From NCBI GenBank assembly GCA_014607495.2, contig CP053160.1, forward strand, positions 1,550,001-1,614,000: DNA of 64,000 bases. Reading direction: 5' to 3'. The position numbers and the translations under genes are program-made. This DNA is from Carposina sasakii. Lineage: Eukaryota > Arthropoda > Insecta > Lepidoptera > Carposinidae. The notes under the pieces are model-generated. The model searched no databases, was not told the origin of the DNA, and saw only the letters and a list, made by a program, of their open reading frames with translations. Positions 58,001-63,359 of this stretch are shown piece by piece; within the stretch, counting starts at the first letter, position 1, and each line of letters opens with the position of its first letter.

Positions 58001-61000
58001 ACTATCTTGAATGTTAGAATCCTGTGTAGTAGGTTCATTAGTAGTACCTTCCGTGTATTCTAGGTAATCGTCTAAATTGATATCAAATCTCATTTCTTCA
58101 GTGGTTGTGTCACTATCATCAGTTGTACTGATATCCACGGTATTGGTACTGTCTGTGTCAGTTACACTTGTTTCCGTCATAGTGAGATAATCATCATCTT
58201 CTGTGGTTAAATCTGTGTTATCGGAAGATATAGTAGTGCTTATATCTTCTGAAATAGAAGTATTAGCAGTAGTACTTGCTTCAGTAGTTTTTTCTTCTGT
58301 GGTATTAATCTGAGGAGCAACATATCCCAATGGAACATTTTGTACACGTTTCTTTGGTTCATTTACTTTACTTCCATTAAATCTATTAATAATAGTTTTG
58401 TTTTGGCCAAATAGTCGTTTAGGTAACTCAGTTGTAGAGGAAGATGTTCTAAAGGTATTGGAATTTACAATACGTGGTTTGAAAATTGGTTTCCTTGACG
58501 CTGCCGTAGATTTATGTATTGGAGTAACTTTATCTTCTTCCTCTTCATTCTCAGATGAATCAGTATAATTTTCGTCATCATTCTGTACTGAATTTTCCGG
58601 CTTCCTTGTGAACAGTTGACTAGACGGTACCAAAACAAGTTTATTTTCAGGTTCTTCATCAAGTACTTCATCTTCATCTGAATATTCTTCTTCTTCTTCT
58701 TCCTCCGTAGGTTTCGGTGTAGTTTTTGTGGTATAGAAAGGTCGTCTTGTAAATGTTCTAGCTGAGTATAAAGGTCGTCTAGATGCTGGGACTAACAGTC
58801 TGGACGATTCTGTAGATCTTTCAGCAGGCCTTGTATATGCTCCCGGATTATATTTACGACTAAACGTTCTACTACTTGATGGTGAAGATGACTCTGTTGT
58901 TGAAGTAAATAATCTTTTAGGAGGTCGATAAGGTAACCTTGAACGAGTAGACGATGAAGATGGCTGTGTTGTTGTTGTGGAAGTAGAGTCATTCTTATCA
59001 TTTTCTATGTTATCATTGGCCTGATCTTGATCTTCACTTATTTCTGATGATTCACCAGACTTAATTTCTGAATCTGGGTCCGGCGCCATAGTGTCAGATA
59101 ATTCCAGCGTTTTTTGCTGTGTCTCTACAATAACTTCAGGTTCAATTTTAGTACCTACCTCTGTTTTAACCTCTTGAGATATATCTGTTTGAATTTGTGG
59201 AGTACTAGTATCAACTGTTGACAAGATATTGGAATTTTGCTTGATTACATTTTCTCCTAAGCCATCTAAAACTTTGTGTTCTTCCTTTGTTTGGTCATTT
59301 TTTATTTCTTCCCTTTTAGTTTCTTCTTTCAATGATTCTTGTGTAGTAATTACCTCCTCCTTTCTATCAGTACCTAAGTCATCCTTATTTAATACTTCTT
59401 TATTTTCCTCATCATTATTGACTTGCACTTCCTCTGAATCAATGGAAGGCAGTGTGGAAGGTAATGTAGATGTAAGACTTATGGTAGTTCTAGATTTCTC
59501 TCCATAATTTGAAATAGATTCACTAGTAGCTTCTTTTGTGGTTTGTTCAAGAGGATCATTCCTTATAGATACATCAGGCTCTTCACTACTAGGCCTTAGT
59601 TTTTTCCGTATGACTTTCCGAATTCTTGGTATACTAGAAGTGGAGGTTTCTAAAGAAGGCGTTATATTATCGTCGATTGGTGTAGTGGATGATGGTTTTC
59701 GTCTTATCACTCTAAATCTTGGTCTTCCACCTTCACCTGGAGTAACTTCAGTAGGAATAGAACCTTCTATTGTTGTGGTGCTACCAGATCGTAATTTTTT
59801 TATTATAATTCTCCTCTTTGGTGTCTCTGTAACTTCTTCAGTGAAGTGCTCATTTTCAGTTAAAGAGCTTTCTGATAACGAAATATCCTCATTTTTGTCT
59901 TCAGGTTCATCGTTTTCGGTTACTAAAGATTGTGGGGTAGACGATAAGCGAGTTAGAAATGGTAATTTTCTAGGTTGTAACTCTCCTGTTGAGGAAGACG
60001 GCCGCACTCTACCAAATGACAATCGGGCCGGTGTCTTTTTGGTGATTACTTCATCAATATTTTCCTGAATAATAATATCATCTGTACGTGAAGATGGTGA
60101 AGTTGTTCTGCCAAAAGGACGGGGAGAAAATTTCCTAATTGTCGGTTTAGCTATGTCAGATTGCTCTGGCTCCTCAGTTGCAGAATTCAATAAAAACCTA
60201 TTGCGACCTCTGGGTAAAATGCTGGCACTTCCTACCTCTACAGTTGCTGCAGAAACTTCACTGTCTTCCACCTTATCTGCTGCAGTTGTTGATGTTCTGG
60301 GACGAAATCGTCTTTCTGGTCTTTGGAAATTCGGTCGCTGAACGAAAGCTACGGGCTCTTCGGCAGTGTCCAAAGGTGTAAGCGAAAGAAGGTCGTCTCT
60401 ATTGAGAGTAGGTCTAAAATGTCCTCGGGATACTTGCGATGCAGCAGCAGGAACGGAATCATCACTTTGAGTTGTAAACCTACTTCTAGTCCTACTTATT
60501 ACCCTAGGTTCCACGTTAGAACTAAGTTCTGCCTCTCTACTATTTGGAGTTGTAGATCTCACTTTCCTAGAGAGATCTACCGTTTCATCTGAGTCCGAAG
60601 TGATGTCATTGGGTCTAGATAGCGGTCGACGTCTTCGAACAAAAGCATAGTTTCTGGAACTCACCTGAGTGACTGTGGTAGGGGTGGCGGTTGAGGTAGT
60701 GGTGGAGGTGGATCCTCGACGCCTCAGCACGGCGCGGCGTGGGGGCGCGCGGGTCGCGGGCGCCGCGGTGGTTGTAGTTGTAGTCGATGTTGTAGTTGTA
60801 GCGGGTTGCGTGCTCTCTGTTACTTCAGCGGTTTCAGTGTCAGGTGTCTCCACTTCGGTAGAGCTTGGCGAGTTTAGCAACGAAGATATTTGGACTGCTA
60901 GAACCGTCGTTGGTTCAGGACTACTCGGCTCTTCTGAAGGTGCAAGGGTGGTCGAACGTGTTCGCAATATTGAAGTATATTGAGGTTGCTGCGAAGGCGG

Positions 61001-62294
61001 AGAAGATATTTCTCTTTCTAACGCAGTTTCCTGCAGTTCTGTTTCCTCCTCTGATTCTTGGTATCTAAAATGCAAAAATAACAATTAGTCTAAAGTTGGC
61101 AATCAAGGTAACCCTTATTATATACATATATTTTAACACGATACATATTTATTATTATGTATGTATAGGTATAAACATAAGTATCTAAAAAGTAATAATA
61201 ATGAACTAACTGTGCCGTAGTCGATTCCTCGGTGGTCAATCTTTGTCGTCTGATAGTGACGTATTCCGGAATGCTCTCTCGTTTAGCGTTTGCCACATCC
61301 AATGAGTTAGGAGCTTCGGAAATCGCGACGAAAGTCTCTGATCGTTCGAAAAGTGCATTTCTGTGAATATAAGTAAGATGTGATTAGTCACCTAATTTAT
61401 TTAAGCACATAATATAGGACGTATAAAATTAACTTTAATTATTAATAAAGAAAATGGAAAAAATTCTTCACCCGAGTGGGAATCGAACCCACGACCACTG
61501 CAAACAAACTTTAATTATAACAAATATGTTGTGTACCTTGACGCAGTATCATCAGCAGTGTCAGAAGTGCTAACAGTGGGTCTAGCTCGGCGGATGTTGA
61601 CGTACTGAAGTGGTTTGCCTGTGGTGCTCTTCACTTCAGTTTCTAAAGACCGCAGCCTACTCTGCGCTGTATCTGTCTCGGGCTCATCTTCTTCCTCCGA
61701 TTCTAAGGGTTCTTCTGTAGTTGAAACTCGACTTCTTGAGCGGTTGATTGTTGTGTATCTAAAAACAACGGCATTGCGTTGAAAAAACAAGTACAAATTC
61801 ATCAGACAGAAGTATAAACAGTTAAACAGATCATGTTCAAAGATTTAGAGATAAAAATGAAATTTTAGATTTATGTACTTACTGTGGGCGATCTTTTTTC
61901 AGAAGTCTGTCCTTATCATCCGAAGCTTCTAATCCAGCGTTTTGTGGTCCACGTCGACTGTTTTGGGAGTTACCCTCATTTGGACTTATCACACCAAATC
62001 TAGAAAAAATATGATGTACAAGAATATAAAAAATAACAATCGTTTCTTTAAAAATCCGCAATTCCAGTTAAGGCGTCAGCATCATTAAAAATTCTACTAA
62101 GAATAGCATAATAGATCCCAGTGCCAAAGGCAGACGAAATTAAGTACTTTAAACCTACTTGTTCTTTCTAGTCCTCTCCAAGACCTTCTGGTACAGTTTC
62201 TTGTTGAAGGACGCTGGTGTGGTGGTCTGAGCACCGTCAGTGCTGGCTTGGCCCTCAGCCAAGTGCAGCTGTTTCTCCAACTGTTCCACTCCAC
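21847..62294 (-). CDS. Ser/Thr-rich protein with C-terminal chitin-binding domain (CPAP1-like), 5'-truncated; CBD isoform
   Basis: Probably a secreted cuticle or apical matrix protein. Eleven phase-compatible exons (62294 down to 21847) give about 964 codons; the first exon(s) and any signal peptide lie off the right edge. Most of the protein is low-complexity Ser/Thr/Pro with acidic patches, fit for O-glycosylation (inference), punctuated by a recurring basic motif of the type Y/F-x-x-I/V-x-R-x-R. The last exon encodes one peritrophin-A type chitin-binding domain, C-x11-C-x5-C-x14-C-x12-C-x7-C, ending with TAG. One C-terminal domain fits the CPAP1 class; I cannot name the orthologue. Introns include two of 18.6 and 16.9 kb, either side of exon 41825-42095. 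An alternative terminal exon replaces the CBD (see 56420-61064). Exon joins rest on phase and splice consensus, not RNA. Confidence 0.8.
22226..22352 (+). pseudogene. LINE 3'-end relic
   Basis: Reads [20 protein letters not shown] and [16 protein letters not shown] to a stop, the usual C-terminus of jockey-like LINE polyproteins (W-N-x-LP ... FK-x-x-L). An AATAAATGATCTGAATCTGA type tail follows near 22610. Confidence 0.6.
22843..23077 (+). mobile_element. tRNA-derived SINE copy
   Basis: Shares GCGACGCCATAGGTCCTGAG, GTTCGAATCC and the 3' body with 25697-25945; degraded at the 5' end. In an intron of the chitin-binding gene, just before its exon at 23085. Confidence 0.8.
23085..23393 (-). CDS. 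CPAP1-like gene, exon (Pro/Thr/Lys-rich)
   Basis: Acceptor TTCCAG|ATGAAT, donor GCAAAG|GTTAGT; 309 nt, phase 1 to 1. It encodes [37 protein letters not shown] and a C-terminal [20 protein letters not shown] leading into the chitin-binding exon. Confidence 0.85.
23574..24140 (-). CDS. CPAP1-like gene, exon (Ser/Thr/Tyr-rich)
   Basis: Acceptor TTTCAG|TCTATG, donor GACG|GTAAGG; 567 nt, phase 1 to 1. It encodes [19 protein letters not shown] followed by a long Ser/Thr/Tyr-rich stretch ([20 protein letters not shown]) ending SPVTRTYD. Confidence 0.85.
24230..24538 (-). CDS. CPAP1-like gene, exon (charged)
   Basis: Acceptor CTACAG|ATTCTA, donor TTGAAG|GTACTC; 309 nt, phase 1 to 1. It is Lys/Glu-rich and probably helical: [20 protein letters not shown], then [20 protein letters not shown]. 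It is the least Ser/Thr-rich exon of the gene. Confidence 0.85.
24701..24928 (-). CDS. CPAP1-like gene, exon (Ser/Thr/Ala-rich)
   Basis: Acceptor TTCCAG|CTACCA, donor ATATTG|GTAAAT; 228 nt, phase 1 to 1. It encodes [20 protein letters not shown], the basic motif [13 protein letters not shown] and a poly-Thr tract. Confidence 0.85.
25285..25432. mobile_element. Palindromic MITE A, copy 2
   Basis: Same inverted ends as the copy at 228-371, in the 16.9-kb intron of the chitin-binding gene. Best-preserved copy; almost the whole element can fold into one hairpin. Confidence 0.85.
25697..25945 (+). mobile_element. tRNA-derived SINE, full-length copy
   Basis: Starts GACGGCCGATTGGTCTAGTA, has the B box GGTCCTGGGTTCGAATCCC and ends GTGTGTGAATATATTATA with a TA-rich tail in place of poly(A). 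Confidence 0.88.
26681..26810. mobile_element. Palindromic MITE A, copy 3 (left end deleted)
   Basis: Right inverted repeat intact; the left repeat has lost about 18 bp after GTCGATTC. Confidence 0.75.
27770..27927. repeat. Dispersed repeat, inverse of 1816-1950
   Basis: Contains CATGTTGAATTTTGTATATA and ATGCGTGGTCATGCTAGGGG, the reverse of blocks at 1816-1950. Confidence 0.5.
28963..29140. repeat. Direct repeat pair, ~70 bp units
   Basis: AAAATGGCTCTACATTTGTG ... GTGCGATAAATGGAACCTATC occurs at ~28965-29035 and again at ~29070-29140. Confidence 0.7.
29228..29362 (+). pseudogene. LINE reverse transcriptase fragment (jockey-like)
   Basis: Reads [38 protein letters not shown], matching the RT region after the YADD box of jockey-clade elements. 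Only ~45 codons; no flanking RT domains. Confidence 0.7.
29714..30093. mobile_element. MITE C, copy 2 (inverted relative to copy 1)
   Basis: GGGTGTTTTTTCGTTGCCAC at one end and GACGACCAAAAATCATTCTG at the other; internal sequence matches 981-1355 on the opposite strand. Confidence 0.8.
31270..31680. repeat. Dispersed lepidopteran repeat
   Basis: Includes CACAAGTGTGTGCGCAAACA, GGAGAGTGATCAGGCGCAGG and GGCCCGTGACTGGGATCGAAC, a combination recurrent in moth genomes. ORFs over it are not credible genes. Confidence 0.5.
32434..32698. mobile_element. Palindromic MITE B, copy 2
   Basis: CAGGGTGTAACAAAAAGGGT to TTTTGTTACACCCTG; best-conserved inverted ends of the three copies. Confidence 0.85.
32720..32946. 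mobile_element. Palindromic MITE B, copy 3, with SINE-tail insert
   Basis: CAGGCTGTAACAGAAAGGGT to TTTGTTACAGCCTG. The middle carries AAATATTCACACACTACAT, resembling the SINE 3' end on the opposite strand. Only 21 bp after copy 2. Confidence 0.75.
33175..34261 (+). mobile_element. Helitron insertion carrying a helicase remnant
   Basis: 5' end TCTATACTAATATA, 3' end ...GACGAAGTCGCGGGCAACAGCTAG with a GC-rich hairpin before CTAG, inserted between A and T. Subterminal AAAGCTGAAGAGTTTGTTTG and GAACGCGCTAATCTC are hallmarks of lepidopteran Helitrons. A second Helitron-type 3' end (GTGGGCGACCGCTAG) at 33437-33449 followed by another 5'-like start shows two elements in tandem or nested. Confidence 0.88.
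33997..34211 (+). pseudogene. Helitron RepHel helicase, C-terminal fragment
   Basis: Open to TAA at 34209-34211: [40 protein letters not shown] and a tail NYVLLP-like ([20 protein letters not shown]). These are the PIF1-type helicase C-terminal motifs. The Rep domain and the rest of the helicase are missing; duplicated filler (33790-33860 and 33890-33975) precedes it. Confidence 0.85.
34788..35170. repeat. Dispersed repeat (AACCGACTTCAAAAAGAGAGG)
   Basis: AACCGACTTCAAAAAGAGAG then a T-rich stretch, GAACCGATTTCAATTTT, and repeated TCTGATGATGG; a motif set widespread in Lepidoptera. Short ORFs here are not genes. Confidence 0.55.
35442..36085 (+). pseudogene. 5'-truncated non-LTR retrotransposon (CR1-like C-terminus), frameshifted
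   Basis: Reads [68 protein letters not shown], the C-terminal region of a LINE polyprotein, to a stop at 35990. One frame over, the sequence continues as [28 protein letters not shown] to TAG at 36083-36085: the C2H2 finger normally ending this protein, now separated by a frameshift near 35985. N-terminal RT and endonuclease are absent. Confidence 0.85.
36510..36575 (-). repeat. tRNA T-arm SINE remnant
   Basis: CACCCGGGTGGGAATCGAACC CACGACC on the plus strand is the complement of a tRNA T-arm; the same block with the same AATAAAGAAATGGAAAA lead-in is at 61438-61502. Confidence 0.55.
37352..37621 (-). pseudogene. CXC (tesmin/TSO1-like) Cys-rich ORF, left arm copy
   Basis: Same sequence as the right-arm copy with a few changes (GC to RC in CNCKTRC, EEDSYD instead of EEDFYD). 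Begins [20 protein letters not shown] and ends in a poly-Glu tract. Truncated at the palindrome boundary. Confidence 0.7.
37920..38344 (+). pseudogene. CXC (tesmin/TSO1-like) Cys-rich ORF, right arm copy plus centre
   Basis: The centre and right arm read [40 protein letters not shown], then [17 protein letters not shown] and the cysteine array [20 protein letters not shown], ending in a poly-Glu tract and TAA at 38342-38344. The LPPTS...RVYYQVQ-W...PEDWGW...C-x-C-x3-C layout recurs in many transposon-associated insect proteins (recalled family, not searched). The centre upstream (37752-37920) reads [20 protein letters not shown] and [18 protein letters not shown], probably the preceding part of the same protein, then a frame change. 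N-terminus missing. Confidence 0.65.
39234..39496 (-). mobile_element. Retroposon family R, copy 4 with 8-bp target duplication
   Basis: Flanked by ATTTTATA at 39226-39233 and 39497-39504; internally like 3938-4199. Confidence 0.85.
39612..39655. repeat. Short tandem repeat (GTATACCTAGA x ~4)
   Basis: GTATACCTAGA repeated in direct order near 39618-39652, in otherwise unremarkable intron. Confidence 0.6.
39700..41824. other. Intron of the chitin-binding gene, little recognised
   Basis: AT-rich intronic sequence between the family R copy and exon 41825-42095; no repeat family or coding segment identified. Confidence 0.5.
41825..42095 (-). CDS. CPAP1-like gene, isolated phase-converting exon
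   Basis: Acceptor TCCACAG|ACTATC, donor GAACG|GTGAGT; 271 nt, phase 0 to 1. It encodes [20 protein letters not shown], then Thr-rich and basic segments ending [12 protein letters not shown]. It sits alone between introns of 16.9 and 18.6 kb. It is GC-rich and carries the same basic motif as the distant exons; both phases match exons 60665-61064 and 24701-24928. Confidence 0.8.
42392..42749. mobile_element. MITE C, copy 4
   Basis: CAGGGCTGTTTTTTCACCCT to GACGATCAAAAAACACCTG, inverted ends, TA-flanked; body like 29714-30093. Confidence 0.82.
43140..46630. other. Intron of the chitin-binding gene, nothing recognised
   Basis: AT-rich, with no mobile element or exon that I can support. Confidence 0.5.
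46640..46855. repeat. Foldback family, single-arm copy
   Basis: ATGCCACGGGTGTTGGCGAAAC then CTAGGTGCTTGGATCTGGCT and GATCCGAGGGTCAGCGGAGG; equals one arm of 52021-52420 and matches 2360-2484. Confidence 0.7.
46920..47165. repeat. LINE-tail repeat
   Basis: Ends GCCTACGTCCAGCAGTGGAC, TGCAATAGGCTGATGATGAT, a microsatellite-like (GAT)n tail typical of lepidopteran non-LTR 3' ends. Confidence 0.65.
47170..50480. other. Intron of the chitin-binding gene, mostly unrecognised
   Basis: AT-rich. The only hint of a mobile element is CGACCCGCCCCGGCTTCGCAC near 48930, a Helitron-associated motif, with ACAGACAGACAGCGGGAAGC downstream. Confidence 0.45.
50493..50673. mobile_element. Small MITE with ~28-bp terminal inverted repeats
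   Basis: TAGTTATGCAAACGGGAACCAACCCA at 50500-50526 is inverted at 50643-50670. Non-coding centre of ~120 bp. Confidence 0.75.
52021..52420. mobile_element. Foldback element, ~115-bp near-perfect inverted arms
   Basis: TGGGTGCGCCCACCACCGGG...AATCGCCACGAGAAACCAG at 52022-52127 is inverted at 52300-52415 (TGGTTTCTCGTGGCGATTG...GGTGGGCGCACCCA). The spacer carries GTTTCGCCAACAACCGTGGC, found also near 46660. Single-arm relatives at 2360-2484 and 46640-46855. Confidence 0.85.
52590..52891. repeat. Helitron-like remnant
   Basis: Contains TGACTGATTGAAAAAAATCAACGCAC and ends ACACGGACGAAGTCGTGGGCCTCCGCTAG, i.e. a GC-rich hairpin before CTAG. Confidence 0.5.
53820..53978. repeat. Helitron-like remnant
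   Basis: GACACAGATCAACGTACAGG ... GCGGACTAAGTCGTAGGCATCATCTAG; resembles the remnant at 52590-52891 but more decayed. Confidence 0.45.
54080..54299. mobile_element. MITE C, copy 5 (truncated)
   Basis: Only the half from CATAGGCGCGCGTAGCAAGA to GGGTGACAACGAAAAAACAAC remains. Confidence 0.75.
55029..55274 (-). mobile_element. tRNA-derived SINE, full-length, minus strand
   Basis: Complement of the SINE: starts (minus) GACGGCCGATTGGTGTAGTT at 55274 and ends near 55029. Carries the B box. Lies just 3' of the long terminal exon. Confidence 0.88.
55893..55898 (-). terminator. Candidate poly(A) signal for the long terminal exon
   Basis: AATAAA on the minus strand, the first canonical hexamer after the TGA at 56420, about 520 nt downstream of it. 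It would end the long isoform inside the 18.6-kb intron. Confidence 0.45.
56420..61064 (-). CDS. CPAP1-like gene, long alternative terminal exon (mucin-like, no CBD)
   Basis: From the acceptor at 61064 the frame stays open for 4645 nt to TGA at 56420-56422; 4.2 kb of that lies beyond the donor at 60664. This length without a stop in AT-rich DNA is strong evidence for coding. The protein is Ser/Thr/Glu-rich with repeated basic motifs ([43 protein letters not shown]) and poly-Glu runs. Toward the C-terminus there is a higher-complexity region, e.g. [40 protein letters not shown] and [20 protein letters not shown], which may be a folded domain I do not recognise. It ends FPTKPSIDV. The first canonical poly(A) hexamer lies about 520 nt further on. 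The annotated Met in the intron before 61064 is not used. Plus-strand ORFs here are shadows. Confidence 0.82.
60665..61064 (-). CDS. CPAP1-like gene, exon in its short (spliced) form
   Basis: Acceptor TTTTAG|ATACCA, donor ACTCAG|GTGAGT (near-perfect consensus); 400 nt, phase 2 to 0. It encodes [38 protein letters not shown], a poly-Thr tract and [12 protein letters not shown]. The donor phase fits the exon at 41825-42095. The reading frame also continues through the donor into the long form. Confidence 0.8.
61211..61360 (-). CDS. CPAP1-like gene, exon (YVTIRRQR motif)
   Basis: Acceptor TTCACAG|AAATGC, donor GGCACA|GTTAGT; 150 nt, phase 2 to 2. It encodes [20 protein letters not shown] and ends [20 protein letters not shown]. 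Confidence 0.83.
61438..61502 (-). repeat. tRNA T-arm SINE remnant
   Basis: AATAAAGAAAATGGAAAAAA then CACCCGAGTGGGAATCGAAC CCACGACC; same block as at 36510-36575. In a short intron of the chitin-binding gene. Confidence 0.55.
61537..61758 (-). CDS. CPAP1-like gene, exon (YVNIRRAR motif)
   Basis: Acceptor TTTTAG|ATACAC, donor TCAAG|GTACAC; 222 nt, phase 2 to 2. It encodes [20 protein letters not shown], an acidic stretch and [18 protein letters not shown]. Confidence 0.83.
61883..61999 (-). CDS. CPAP1-like gene, exon
   Basis: Acceptor TTCTAG|ATTTGG, donor CCCACA|GTAAGT; 117 nt, phase 2 to 2. It encodes [20 protein letters not shown], then a charged tail [12 protein letters not shown]. Confidence 0.82.
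62159..62294 (-). CDS. CPAP1-like gene, most 5' exon in the window
   Basis: Acceptor CTACAG|GTGGAG, donor AACAA|GTAGGT; 136 nt, phase 1 to 2. It encodes [20 protein letters not shown] and [16 protein letters not shown], predicted helical. Upstream exons are not visible before the window ends. Confidence 0.8.
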
Positions 62295-62556
62295 CTGTAG
62301 TTAAATATTATGTTACGAACAACAGTCTTAAATCGAATCGCATAATATAGGTAAGTAACGTTAGTAGGTAGTGTTCTGTATTTATACAGAAAATTTCGTT
62401 TTAGTTGAAATTAGTGTTGATATAACTAGTTCCTCAAATTGGGCGCTATCAGTAATCAGTGAAACATAAGTAAGTAAGAGTATCTAAATAAATTAGATAC
62501 AATGGCAAACATTCAGAAGAAAAGTTTTTAATCTATTTAGGTAAAGCGATGTCTGT

Positions 62557-63332
62557 ATAAGGTCTTTCCGAAATTAGTTATTTGCTTTTGACACGTAACT
62601 ATACATAGTGCAGTAATTATTCAAGATTGTATGGAACAGCAGATTTTTTTTCACTATTTCGGAGTTGGCCCCATAGTGAAAGTTGTTTCTTTCAATTCAA
62701 TTCAATTTTTGTGCCGGGCCCACACAATTGTGTCGGGCACAGTGTCGGGCACAATGATTCCGCCAATGTCACGTAGAGGAAAAATCACGTAGGAGATGAT
62801 TAAAAAAAAGATTTTGACAAGAAAAGAAAAAAAATTTTACCGAAACCTTATTTTTGTACCATATTGTACCTAAAACCACACTTATTTTACATACAGACGT
62901 GCACAAAACAGGTAAACACGGGAAGACATTTAATAGAATGACCTACTTATATAACATAACATAATATACCGAAAATAAATAAATTGATACACAGGGGATG
63001 GGAATACAATAAACCTAAATACCCTTTATAATTTAATATTATTAGTTTTAAGGAAATGAGCCAAGACTTTGATAAAAATAGTGTGAGCTAAGGATAATAT
63101 ACATTTAGAGTTAGTAGAAAGGGGAATGTCAGGAGAAAGGAACTGATAGAGGGAAGGGGATACATTGGGACAGTTAAAGAGAATGTGGTCTAGAGTACCC
63201 TCCGCTAAGCCACATTCACAAAGGGACTTGTCTCTAACTCTTATTTTGGTCAGGTGAACGGGAGTACAGGAGTCTTTTTACTTACCTAGTTACGTGTCAA
63301 AAGCAAATCACTAATTTCGGAAAGACCTTATA
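62557..63332. mobile_element. LINE 3' end enclosed by ~46-bp inverted repeats
   Basis: TATAAGGTCTTTCCGAAATT... at 62557-62604 is inverted at 63288-63332. Between them, a minus-strand LINE C-terminus (62985-63260). Confidence 0.7.
62985..63260 (-). pseudogene. LINE C-terminal fragment (Cys-His finger), copy 1
   Basis: The minus strand reads KIRVRDKSLCECGLAEGTLD, HILFNCPNVSPSLYQFLSPD and continues to a stop after LKTNNIKL. C-x-C ... H-x3-F-x-CP is the terminal finger of R1/jockey-type LINEs. Confidence 0.75.
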
Positions 63333-63359
63333 CATATAGTCAATTCAATTTTTATTATT

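Noticed and set aside
59150..59360. Other possible donors inside the long exon (GAG|GTAGGT, GAG|GTAATT in phase 0)
   Set aside because: Weaker than the donor at 60664 and not needed to explain the structure; mentioned because RNA data could revive them.
56685..60983. Several plus-strand ORFs of 60-176 codons opposite the long exon
   Set aside because: They are antisense shadows of a 4.6-kb open exon with biased Ser/Thr codons; the hydrophobic, Val/Ser-rich composition is what the complement of such codons gives, and no splice or start context supports them.
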